Source: Gracilaria domingensis (taxonomy: Eukaryota; Rhodophyta; Florideophyceae; Gracilariales; Gracilariaceae). Taken from it: a stretch of 64,000 nucleotides of DNA. The DNA is taken from the NCBI GenBank assembly GCA_022539475.1, contig VCMS01000239.1, positions 21,546 through 85,545 of the forward strand, read 5' to 3'. Shown in pieces: positions 50,474 to 61,000 of this stretch (positions are counted from its first letter, which is position 1; every line of letters begins with the position of its first letter). A model generated the notes under the pieces. The model was given only the letters and a program-made list of their open reading frames with translations, was not told where the DNA came from and ran no database searches. The position numbers and the translations under genes were made by a program.

Positions 50474-51853
50474 ATGATGAAGAGCGACGTACCACTACAG
50501 CACATGTTTCTAGGCGTCACGAAAGTCGTGGATCTTCATCGGTAAGTCTCCATGACGTTCAAAACGATGCGCCATCCTCACGAAGTACTGCCAATATGTC
50601 GTGGTGCTTCGAAAGTTCAAGATGTACAACGCGTTGCGGCCAGCGGCCTGAATGCACAGGCCGTAATTATCCTGGAAGGGAATACACCCTCTCCTCGACT
50701 CACGGTAGCCTGGAGTAATCGAACTTTCTTCACGTGAGCGGGAATGAGCGAGAAGTAGGTTTTTCCGTTCACTTCTGAAACGTAGACACCAACGGAGGAC
50801 GTGGAAGAAAGCGAGCGTGCGGCTTTGACTGCCGAACATGAAGCCACAGTCGTCCGTCACGTTGTGATGGGAAGGGGCATGATTGCCATCGAAAACCGAA
50901 GAGTAAAGGAGAATGGGCCAAGCCTGGCCGTCAGGCTCGTCCATAGCCATGAATATGTTCTTGCCGGTGCTCCAATACACTGAACCAATGTTCCAGTCCG
51001 TTCCGGGTGTTCCTTGATCATAATCGGTACGGTCTTTCGAAGATTCTGTAAAGCTAGGAACGAATATCTACTTCGAACTGAGAAAGTGCTCCGGGCTGGC
51101 TTCGAGGAACCGGACGGGTTGATGCCCGATGAGAGAAATCATCTTTCGACGATAGAGGTAAACCCTCTCTAGGAGATTGGAGAACTGGATGCAATACGAA
51201 ATTTCCGTCTCGAAGGTCTCCATGTGCAGATAGAGAGCCATAATGTCTTCTCGGTCATGGCAGAGTGCGGGGAGATCATGGATTTTCTCACGCTCATGCC
51301 CTGTAGAACGGAGAGCACGTGCTTTTGGGTAAAAGAAGACAGGAACCGTCGTGAAACCCGGCTAGGCGTGTGCCCCCTCACCATTTGGCTTCGGGGTGAT
51401 ATCGCTTTAACTTTGCGGGAACCAAAACCGTCAAGGATGCGACCTGGGTGTATGCACAGGGACTTTATACCCGACCTGTTCACATCAAAACTGGTCAAAG
51501 AGCTGAGCAGAGAGGCGAAGAAGGATGTTAAGCAAGGCGCATGGCGTAGCTTGGCGTCGAAAGCGGTGTCGCGAAGGACGCAGAGAGTTCGACGAGGCAA
51601 AGAGCGAGACAGGAAAAGCCGGGATGATTGTAGTGCAAAAGAAGCGCAAAGCGCTTATGATGATTATCATCGAGGGGGTAGGGCCAGCGGCGCAGCACCA
51701 AACGAAGACGACTGCGAGAAAGAAAGAGGTTCGGAAGAGGACGGTGGCTGGGAAGAGGAGAACGTCCGTAGCGCTGAGGGAGGGGGGAAGAGAGCGTCAG
51801 CGCCGAGGGGTGCGCAACCGCAATTTATTTCACCCTCCACGCTTCCCTCGTGA
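50474..51853 (+). pseudogene. Decayed long frame inside the inverted repeat
   Basis: One frame runs for 460 codons with several scattered stops. It opens MMKSDVPLQHMFLGVTKVVD, weakly like the LHxLHLG block of Tnp2/Plavaka transposases. It includes VQRVAASGLNAQAVIILEGN, LHVQIESHNVFSVMAECGE and FTSKLVKELSREAKKDVKQ, then ends in a basic and acidic low-complexity tail. The first stop is within CGGTAAGT (50,539-50,546), a good 5' splice-site match, so some stops could lie in introns. I cannot assign the protein. Confidence 0.4.
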
Positions 51854-53954
51854 CCAGTCAAAGTTCTTGTCACGAGAGCCTTGGCCTGCGCCACGGTGAC
51901 GCGGCCTAAGGAGGGCAGCGTGTGAACCATTTGTGGTGCACGATGCACCACACGTGGCTTGAGATTTGAAAAGGGGCGCTTCTCGTCGCGTCCTCGCGAC
52001 GCGACGAGAAGGGGGACAGAAAAAGCATCAGTAAAGAGTGGTAGCTGGCCCCAGACCACTTGAGCAGCTTCCACTTTGGATTTAATGTTTTGTTTACTAC
52101 TCTGCTAGGAATATGTGGATTTAGTGCATTTCTTTGGAGAAGTTGACAACACATCCCCGTGAACCCGCGTTTCAAGCATTTCTTGAAACTTTCAGGTATT
52201 AGAAATTGTTTATCATAACCTATTAGTTGTAAAAGTGGTTTGCTTTTCTTGTGGGACCTTTTCACTTACAGCACATCTTCGGGAGCCGGGCTGTACTTCT
52301 TTTTAACAACCCCCAGTTCCAGATACTAATAGCAACCTCGGATGCAGGTTGTCTTCCCAGGAATAGAACGTTGGGTTCCTTTGAGAACACGTCACCGTAC
52401 GCCTATTGTTAAGCTTATTTCCTCTCCCAGTGGAAAGAATGACAGTAAAAGAATTTAAAGTGTATAAGAATGTAAGCAACGATCTCAAAAAGTTTAACAC
52501 AATGATAAAAAGGATAGATAGGTTTCGATTCTGGACATTCAATAACATAAATATATTTTCCTACTAGTATCGCCTTGTACTTCATTATTTACCTCGAGAA
52601 ATTTTGAATATTTTGTTATTCATCGGTGCATGGCACCTTTCTACGGCTTTCCTTCACTAGTTAAATCGTTCAAGAGTATTATTTCACGTGTCGTAATTTT
52701 CTTTTTCGAAAATGTTGTACGCTCTTCACAACGATGAAAAAACCAGTCTACTGAGAACAAACTCCTCAATATCTATATTAAAATATCTCTTGTTTGTCCT
52801 GCAAAACCTATCTGCATCATTTCAATATTTTGATTCCATTTTACAAAATTTTTAAACTTTTCTGCAATACATTTTGCCAAGCTCCCTTTCTGTTTCTCCT
52901 ACGTATTCGTTCACTGCGAATATTAACCCATGGTTCGCGTATTCGGTTCTTTTCTTTTCGTTCATTTCTTATCTCTCGAACAACCAGGACTTTATGAATT
53001 TTGGAGATTTAGACACTTTGCTGGTCGGGCCAGTGACGTACTGCGTATAATAATTTGAGACTTAACCGATAAATCACATGAACAACTGACCTTAGTACAC
53101 CTCAAGAACTTATGAACTCCGACCCTCGTCACCACGCTACTTGTATCCTGAAAATTTGTTTCTGTGACCATTTCTGTGAGCGCCATTTCTGTAGCCAGTC
53201 AGGCATTGGTGGTGACAGACCAAAAGGTGATGCCCGTGGGTAGGAGCCGTAAATGAACAGAAGTTTCTCGAGAGTACCAGCCAGAAAAATGGCAAAAAGC
53301 ATGTGTCGAACTGCAATGTGAACCGGCAAGCGGAGCCAGATGCAGTGTGACAACGAAAGACGGTGCGTTTCTTACTCGGGAGATGCACCTGAGACGAAAA
53401 ATGCCTGGAGCGAAAAAGACGCGACGGCACAAAAGCCACAGGTATTCTCTACCCAACGGTGACTTCGGCAGAAAACGCGTGTTGTATACGCAAGAGAGCG
53501 GCAAGACCTAGTCGCCGAAAGCAGGATACGAACAACAAAGAGTGGACAGAGAGAGGCTAAGAAGTAGCAACAGTCTGTAACAGGGTTCATCGTCGAGTTT
53601 GTGGGGTGGTATGCCCAGGCGGGTGGTGTCTAAAACTTATCTCTGGGGGTTTCTATAGTGAAATTTAATTTCGCAGCACGACTTATGACAAGAACGTATT
53701 TCCAAATAATTTCCAAATCACTCATGATGGGTAAAATACTTCTCTGGGCCTGAACGTGCACTGCACTGTGCGCCAGTGTTGTTCAGGCCCACTGTAAACA
53801 ACGACCGTTGCCGGCAGGTGCATGATTCCGCTGCCACGTGTTACAGGAAAGCCGTCAGCAACGGGCCAGGTCATCATGGCTGTGCTGCATAAATGGATTG
53901 GATGCCGCTGCTCCTATCCGCTTCTCCTGCCAGGTCATCTCCGGCCAAGTCACC
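51854..53954. other. Intergenic interior of the inverted repeat
   Basis: There is no supportable gene. A palindromic CG-rich piece (cgtcgcgtcctcgcgacgcgacg near 51,985-52,007) and AT-rich segments are the only structure I noticed. Confidence 0.45.
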
Positions 53955-54458
53955 ATGTCAACCTATTCTTCATCCTCTGCCTCCTCACCCATGTCTGTCA
54001 GAACCAACCCCTCCAAGTAATCCCATTCCACACCCTTTTCGAACGTGACCGCTTCCATTGTACTTGACTTGGAGGCGGGGGATGTGCCAGAGTAGATCTC
54101 TGTCTCCTGTGGTGACCCCGCGCCGCGGGCTTCCGCGGAGTACGTGCGCGGTTATCTCGACGAGTGGGGTGAAGCTGTAAAGGCTTTCCGAGACGCCTTA
54201 CAGACGAGGATCTACGACGCGGGGATCGCGCGTGCTGGCCCTCCGAAAGCGAATAAAGGATTTTGCAGTCTATCTTTGTTCTATTTAGCTCTCGTTGTTC
54301 CACACACCCCCGGGACAGGCGGACGCTACACTGGGCGACCCATCAACGAGCCTGAAGAAGCTGCAGCATTACTGGAGGGTCACGGAGACACCGGACTCGG
54401 TTTGATGGAAGACGTGAGGGGACGTCCATTCGACAGAGGTCGGGCTCAAAGCGGATGA
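53955..54458 (+). pseudogene. Unknown frame with two stops, 167 codons
   Basis: From ATG at 53,955 (MSTYSSSSASSPMSVRTNPSK) one frame is open to 54,458, apart from two stops (about 54,018 and 54,096). The best part is AEYVRGYLDEWGEAVKAFRD and ALQTRIYDAGIARAG. I do not recognise it. A Ser-rich start and helical middle would fit a gag-like protein, but there is no zinc knuckle. Confidence 0.35.
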
Positions 54459-55142
54459 AAAAGCTTGCGGAATCTTCCAGGACCTGGGTTTAGCCTCGAG
54501 CCTCTCTTACGTAGAGTTTTGCATGGCGCACATGTCCGTACCTCCCCACTGTGAGGTGATAAAAATGAACAACAAAGTGGCGTCCAAGGGCAGCTGAAAC
54601 GTCATGATGAACATGATGAGCTAATTGCAGTAAGGTAGCGAGATAATCTGGGCCCACCATTGGGCCATGAAGTGCATGGAGAGCGAGACAGACACAGATA
54701 AGGTTCCAAGCAACTAGATGCTTTGTCCTTTGTCGAAGCTACGCCAGAGCCAACCCCGAGGCCGAAGCCACAACAAGAATCTTCGGCGCCGCCGTCAACG
54801 TGGGGGCTTAGGGCGAGCTTCGACGCTCCCGCCAAACGTTGCCGAAGTTTGGCAAAGTTCGCCGGGAGCATCGAAGCTTGCGCCAATGCCCCTTCGCTCA
54901 ATTCTGGCCTTCAGCTCTCCTCCGCCACCGCCTGAACCGCAGAGACTGCAACACTTTCCGCACCGGCGCCACCACCGGCGCCACCGCCACGCCTCAGCTC
55001 TTTGCCTTAGCCGTCGCCCGCGAGGATAGATTAGAACAGCATACTATGCATTAAGCATTTATCCAGCCCGATTCTCTTGTCGTACTTTCTATATTTACTA
55101 TCGGTACCGCTACCGAGCTTTCCGCTGCCCTACCACGCCGAA

Positions 55143-55613
55143 ACCAACGTCTGTGTTCTGCAAAGTGGAATATAGTCTGTTCGCTTTGGAAACTAAGCTA
55201 GTTTTTGGGCTTTTTGGGGCGCGCGAGGGGGTGGCAGTGGCTGGCACTCAAAAAATTAAGAAATTTTGGAATATTAAATTCCATCTCGTGCAGTTTAATT
55301 CTTGGGTCTCCTAGTTTTTGTAAAGGTTCTATTTCGCCGCACCGCCCCATCCACTCTTTTCCGCGACCCTCTCTCTAATCTGCGCTTGTGCTAGTTTGCG
55401 TTTCCATTTTTCCCCGAGTTGCGATGCAAATCGCAACGCATCTCACCTCAATTATCCCACCATTCCTTCCCATTCCGCACCGTCCCCACTCTTCACCTAT
55501 ATCTCGCCCATCACGCGTTCGGATCCTCCCTCTCCGTCTCCCGGAAAGTTATTCTGTAGAGGTACGTGTGAGAACCGTCCCCAATCTCGTGCACCCGCCT
55601 CGCCCCAAAACGG
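55143..55613 (-). repeat. Right arm of long inverted repeat
   Basis: This is the reverse-complement partner of 49,984-50,455, enclosing about 4.7 kb. The outer end falls at the start of a GC-rich block. Confidence 0.85.
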
Positions 55614-55790
55614 CCGCATGCCGCGGAGGCGTCTCGCGAGGCTTCCTCCAGCTGACTATTGGCGATGATCGCAGCTGACGACTCAGGTGCCGACCTCCGC
55701 AGTTGACCATCATCTGCTGACGCCAAGCCGCTTTCGCTCGCCGCGTTACACCCTCACATTTATCGCGCGGCCTTCCGCCATGAAGGCGAC

Positions 55791-56662
55791 GTGCTTCCTC
55801 CGGCCGCTTCCGTCGCTTCTGAGCTGCCGATCCCACGCCCCCACGCACGCTCTACGTCGCATCGCGCTCATTTACAGCAGCCCCGCACGACATGCCTGCC
55901 TGGAGCACGCGCGATGCGCGCGCTCATGCTGCCGGCGCTCACCGACGGGTTGCGCGACACGCAGCTCACGCTGGCGATCGTCGGCGCCGTCACGTTGTGC
56001 TTGAGCGTCTGCCAACCGGTAGCAGCGCTTGGGCTTATTTCTTCGCGCACGACGAGAAAGATTATCCCCATCAGTTGCCGGCCGGCAACCCTTGCGTTGT
56101 GGCCGCTGTATAGCGCGATACCCCACGCGCATCTGTGTGCCCTTCTGCGTGCCGCTGCTGTTCTTCGCTGTGTTTGTAGTGTCGGGCTTGTCGTCGGCCG
56201 CCTCCGCGCGAAGCGAGTTTGCGCGCGCGTTGTCAAGGGAGGGAAGCGCGTGTGAGGCTCTTCACGGACCGCTGATCTACAGTGTGACGCTGCTGTTGCT
56301 CACGCTACTTTTGTTCGGCACGCAGGCCACAGCGGTTGCCGTGGCGAACATGTGCGTTGGCGACCAGCTTGGAGGTGGTGGGACGCAGAGTCTAGTCCAT
56401 AAAGAGGCCCAGAAGCGGCCAGAGTGTTGCCAGCAGCATCGCGTTTGTGCTGGGCGCATCGACGAGCTTCATCGCATTGCTGCGCTGGTTTTCGTTCTTC
56501 GAAATGGCCGTTCTGCCTGGCACGGGTACCTTCACCTTGTTCGCGCTTATTGCGTTGCTGAGCGCGGGCGCAGAGCTGGTGGCGGACGAGATTGGAAGCG
56601 ATGACAACGTGGCCGTTGCGCCGTTGGCACTTTTAATGGGAGACGGCTGCTTTGCCTCGTAG
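55791..56662 (+). pseudogene. Phytol/farnesol kinase-like gene, several frameshifts
   Basis: The enzyme family phosphorylates phytol released from chlorophyll for tocopherol synthesis (plastid envelope, multi-pass membrane). Frame 3 shows DGLRDTQLTLAIVGAVTL and TTRKII...ALWPLYSA. Frame 1 continues SREGSACEALHGPLIYSVTL and AVANMCVGDQLGG, the equivalent of the family GDGxAD box (here GDQLGG). Frame 2 ends KRPRSGQSVASSIAFVLG and AELVADEIGSDDNVAVAPLA, the conserved C-terminal DDN motif. At least two frameshifts are needed, and the GDG box is altered. Length without breaks, ~280 aa, matches the family. Introns cannot be excluded. Confidence 0.7.
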
Positions 56663-56801
56663 AGCTGATCGCATATGACTGCATCGTGGCTGCAGTGCGC
56701 CTGCAGCTCATTTCTTTTTTGTAAACATTTTCACGACACACTTTATCAATTTCCCGCGCTCGCTTAATGTCGACGACATTCTTCCTCATCCGACTCACGT
56801 T

Positions 56802-57463
56802 ATGAGCTCCCAAATGGAGGCCGTTTCCCCATCACTGCCGCTTCAGCCGCGCGCTCGTCCGCCATTGTGCTCCAGCGTGCGTCTGTGCGCCGTGCGCATG
56901 AACAAGGCAAACGCTACTGTCTCACCACCACCGCTCCGACTGTCGCAGGATGTCGCGCCGCCGTGCGTCGCTTTTGTGGTCGCCTGGCTGGCTGGTCTGT
57001 CTTGTGCCAAGTATCTGGCCGATGCTGGCTGCGACCATGTGGTGTATGAGGCACGCGATGTGCTTGGCGGCAAGGTTGCAACCTGTAAGGATCAAGATGG
57101 CAATTGGTATGATACAGCCTTGCATATCTTCTTTGGCGCTCATCCGAATATACTGCGACTGTTTGAAGAACTGGCAATTGAGGATCGCTTGCAGTGGAAG
57201 AAGCACTCCATGATTTTTAATATGAAGCGGATGACGAGCGTTGAACAAGATGGCTTGATTCGTATACCGTCTCTTTACTTACGCTTTGACTTTTCTGCCT
57301 GGTTCCAGCACCCTTGAATGGTGTGCTGGTCATCTTGAGAAATAATGATATGCTTACCTGGCCCTAGAAGATTCTCTTCGCGAAGGGCTTACTTCCCGCC
57401 ATTGTGTTTGGCCAACAGTATGGTGAAAAGATGGACGTACAATCCTGGACGCGGATCGCATGA
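56802..57463 (+). pseudogene. Phytoene desaturase (plant/cyanobacterial type), N-terminal fragment
   Basis: The enzyme desaturates phytoene to zeta-carotene in plastids. After a ~60-aa leader the frame gives [48 protein letters not shown] and [12 protein letters not shown]. The FAD-binding GxGxxG just before LAGLS is corrupted. A one-base loss near 57,303 shifts the frame. The next frame continues PAPLNG, RNNDMLTWP, then TAG (57,365-57,367), then FAKGLLPAIVFGQQYGEKMD, and ends at 57,463. The remaining ~60% of the enzyme is absent. It is less GC-rich than its neighbours. Confidence 0.88.
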
Positions 57464-57751
57464 CGCGACGCCGGCAGCAAAGCCCCGTACCGCCGCAGAG
57501 CGCTCAAACGCGGCACCGTGCGCGCGCGCGGCGCCGCCCGGCGCGCACCGCCAACGGGCATGCTATGCGTCTCACTCCGCTGCTGCCGCCGCCATGGCCA
57601 ACTCACGTGCCATGAGCGCGCCGTACCGCGTTCCCTCTCCGGGTCCTTGCCCTCCCTGTAGCGCTGCTACTGTACTGCAAACGCGCGTGAGCCCAGCCGG
57701 CCACGCCCGACTCGCAGCCAGAAGCCTCGGCGGCGCCGGCCATGGCCGGCG

Positions 57752-58949
57752 GTGGTGCCGGTAAACGCCACGATGCTGGGGCTGCCAGAGGCGCCGATTT
57801 TGGCTGCACGCGCGCTGGCGCGCTCGGTAGTGGCGTTGCTGGCCCAGCTGCCGCCTCTGGAGGCGCGGCTGCGATCGGCGCTGCCGGTAGACGAGCGCGC
57901 TGTCATGCCCACGTGTGATCAGCGCGCCGCCAACCCCCTGGCCTTGGAACGGCGTGCAGCGGCGCTACGTTACGGTGCGCGTCTGGGCTGTGCCCGACCC
58001 TAGTTTAGTCTCCGACGCGCTAGCGGCTTCCGCCGCGCGCCAGCTGCACGCGGGCGCGTTGTGTGGCAGCGTCGCCGACTTCTCCGCCGCGCTGGCTCGC
58101 GCCGTGCCGCGCTTCGTCAGGCCAAGCGCGGCGACGTTGCCGCCGCCGCTGGCCGTGCTGTCGGCACTGCCACGCCACCGCGCCGGGCGTCTCTTTCTCG
58201 CGGCGGCCGGGCTGGGCGGGCAGCACTGCGTGCGCGACTCGGCGTTGTTCGCCAAGCGCGGCGGCGCGTGGTACGTGGCGACTGCCGCCACCAATGCCAA
58301 CCCGGGCCTCGGCATGCCGCCACGCGTGCGCACGTTCGTGAGCGCCTAACTGGACCCGTGGCTGCGCGCGCCGCCTATGATGCTGCGACGCTGGTGGCGA
58401 CGACGGTGGCGGAGCGCCGCAACTGGACAGCACCCAGCTTCGTTCCAGCGCGGGCGTTCGTGGCACTGCCAGGCAGTGCGGCGCTCGGCAGTGAGCTGCT
58501 GTCGCCGTCGGCGCGCGATTATACGCCAATGCGGCTGGCCCTGCTGCTGTGCGCGCGCGCGCTGCAGCGCGACAACGACGCGCCCACAGTGAGCAGCGTG
58601 GCCATCTTCAAGCTGCCGTTGCTGTTCAACCTCATGCCGGTGGAACTCATCGCAGACGTTGACACGCTAAGCATGTTGCTGTACAAGCTGCTCACTGACG
58701 TGCTCTCTGCCGTGACGCTTCTGATCAAGGGCTTCGAGGTGCTGCTGGTGGGCGCGCAGCCTTCGTAGGCCGCCATCACGCGCGTCATCGGCGCCGACGT
58801 GCACACCCGCACTGCGCACGACGACAAGGCCGCCGTGATGCTTGTGGCGATGTGCGAGCCGCAGCGCTCGTTTCTCAACGCCGCCGTTTGCCGTCGCGCT
58901 CGCGTTCGTGGCCGGCGGCGTGCTCGCCGAGTTTGGCGCCATGCGCTGA
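57752..58949 (+). pseudogene. GC-rich coding remnant, unidentified membrane-type protein
   Basis: Overlapping frames read smoothly into each other. 57,752-58,003 reads LARSVVALLAQLPPLEARLR and NPLALERR. 57,915-58,349 has RRYVTVRVWAVPDPSLVSD, LFLAAAGLGGQH and WYVATAATNANPGLG. 58,350-58,768 has MRLALLLCARALQRDND, FKLPLLFNLMPVELIADVD and SAVTLLIKGFEVLLVG. A further frame to 58,949 gives FAVALAFVAGGVLAEFGAMR, a likely transmembrane helix. Frame changes and a stop at 58,766 indicate decay or introns. I do not recognise the family. Confidence 0.4.
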
Positions 58950-59724
58950 CGAGCGCGAAACAGCGGCCGCGCAACGCGCAGCGCTGCCTGAAGCGTATCG
59001 CGGCGAGGGGCGCGCACTTTGCAGCCGGGCGTGCGTGCGCCAAGGGCGAGGGATGCGCGTGCAGCTGTTGCATGAGTTAATACACCATATTGAGCGCGTA
59101 AACGAGCTTCGCCGTTTTCGCCGCAGTTGTTGCTTGAGTCTGATCTCACTTTGTCACCTTCTACTACGGGCCACTTCCGCGCAATTTCTGCGCGCGCCTC
59201 GCTCACAGCCGCCACGAGGCGCGCGGTCGCTCAGCCTCGTCACCAAAAGGCGCACCTTCGTCACTACTTCGCGCCTCCAAAGCGAACCAGCTCCGCTACC
59301 CCGCCTTTGAGCGCGGTAATATAACGCATCGCCGCCGCGCGGAATGAGCTCGTCGCCATGACGCGCGCGCTGCACACAAGCGCGGTCGCCGCCGCGCTAC
59401 TCCTCGCACTGTGCGCGGCGCCCGAATCGTGAGGTTTTCGGTCTCCACTCCATGATAGCGAAGGGCGCTTGGTCCCGCGCGGTGCACATAAACTGGTGCT
59501 GATTCACGTAGCATGATGACGCGCTCACAGCAGCCAAGTCTCGCACGCATGGGCCATCCAGAATGAGCTGGCACGCAAACGTCGTTGAACGACGCACGGC
59601 CCGCAGGAATGGCGCCGCGCGCTCCGTGGGCGGCGCGGAGGTTTGCTGGCATAGGTTGTTGCAGACGGGTGTCATCAGACATGTCGTAATGTCATTTTGT
59701 CGTATTGGCAGCGCGCGAGATCAA
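58950..59724. other. GC-rich region, no clear gene
   Basis: Both strands carry open frames, as expected from high GC. A minus-strand 92-codon ORF (59,675-59,397, containing CYVNQHQFMCTARDQAP) looks the most protein-like but has no recognisable domain. Confidence 0.35.
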
Positions 59725-60195
59725 GTTGTGTTAGGGTCGCTACCCTAACACAACTCGACCACCCTGCCCGCGGGCGCGTTACGTTTTGGCTGCATATGCG
59801 TGCGGTGTGTGTTTTGGGAGGTCTGTGGACGCTACCAGAATGAGGCGAAAACGAGCCCGCGGGCGGGGGGGGTCGGTCGTGTTAGGGTAGGTACCCTAAC
59901 ACGACCGGACCCCCCCGCCCGCGGGCATGAAATCGCACATTTTTGAAAAAATCGGCCAAAACGTGCCCGCGGGCGGGGGGGTCCGTTCTTGTTAGGGTAG
60001 GTACCCTAACACGAACGGACCCCCCCGCCCGAGGGCATAAAAAAGCAAATTTTTTAAAAAACCGGCCAAAACGTGCCCGCGGACGGGGGAGTGCGGTTGT
60101 GTTAGGGTAGCCACCCTAACACAACCGATCCCCCCCACGCCGGTGGGCACGTTCTGGTCACATTTTAGCACCATGCCGAGACCTCCCAAAACCCC
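59725..60195. repeat. Array of long palindromes with TTAGGG/CCCTAA cores
   Basis: Four hairpins share the core GTTAGGGTAGGTACCCTAAC (arms GTTAGGGTA and TACCCTAAC; copies 1 and 4 differ in the loop). Copy 1 is 59,725-59,754 (short). Copies 2-4 are ~72-78 bp palindromes (59,855-59,926; 59,964-60,037; 60,073-60,150) with outer GCCCGCGGGCGGGGGG arms and a ~38-bp conserved spacer ending CGGCCAAAACG. The whole array is flanked by an inverted TTTTGGGAGGTCT (near 59,813 and 60,180). Confidence 0.9.
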
Positions 60196-61000
60196 TTCCT
60201 CAACACTTCTTGCACTCATTACCATGCACCCGCCCGCGAACAGGTTGGCACCGCTGTCTACGTGGATTGGCGGGATGGCAAAAAGCTGTACATTAATTAG
60301 AGTATATCTTGAGTATTAGGAGCGCTTCAAAACGCATGAATGGAGAGCGCTACCATTGTTCGCATAAATCTACGTCCACCAAAACCCTTCGCTAGAAGGA
60401 ACTTTTTGAGGCCATTCTGTAGCGTTTTGATACCTCCCAAAACACAATCGGTTGCATTCCTTGCAACGATTTTGTTGCGAGCTCAGTACAGATCTTTTAG
60501 AGATAAATCAACTAGTTTTTTCATCCAATTGATGCTCAACCAGTAACATAATACGCGACCTTGTTACAATTTGTGTAGTGTCTGACACACTACACTATTT
60601 AAACTGATCAAAGTGGCGAAGAGACGTACCACCGAAGCGCTCCAACACCCTCACGCACAAAAGTGGTAATGCGCAGGGATGAGATGCATAAAAAAACAGA
60701 GTGACGACAGTATGTAGTTACTTAAATACTCGCCACCACTTTTCCCGTGAAGATACAAATTCTACCGAGGATGAAGATAAGGTACTATCTAATAGCATGA
60801 GCGCTTCCGCTCTAGCGTTCAATTTATATATCTGAATCTAATTTGTTCGTTGTGACGGTCTGACAAACAGCGATGAAGGCCTCCAACGACCATATAATAC
60901 CGGATTTATAGGGGTAATAGAGCGAGCTCTCTGCGAAACACCATAAATAACTAAATGGAGTCCTGATAGGCTAACTACTACATGATTTTCAGAGGTTTAG
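60196..61000. other. AT-rich intergenic region
   Basis: I see no gene or strong repeat. A second CCTCCCAAAACAC motif near 60,426 echoes the flank of the palindrome array. Confidence 0.45.

Noticed and set aside
57965-59215. Multiple Arg/Ala-rich ORFs on both strands
   Set aside because: High GC makes stop codons rare in all six frames. Only the frames that connect into hydrophobic, ordered segments were kept as one remnant.
59880-59910. True telomere at this position
   Set aside because: Only single TTAGGG units occur in head-to-head pairs, not tandem arrays, and unrelated sequence continues on both sides.
59725-60195. CRISPR array
   Set aside because: The repeats are long palindromes with an almost constant spacer, not short repeats with unique spacers, and the context is eukaryotic with no cas genes.
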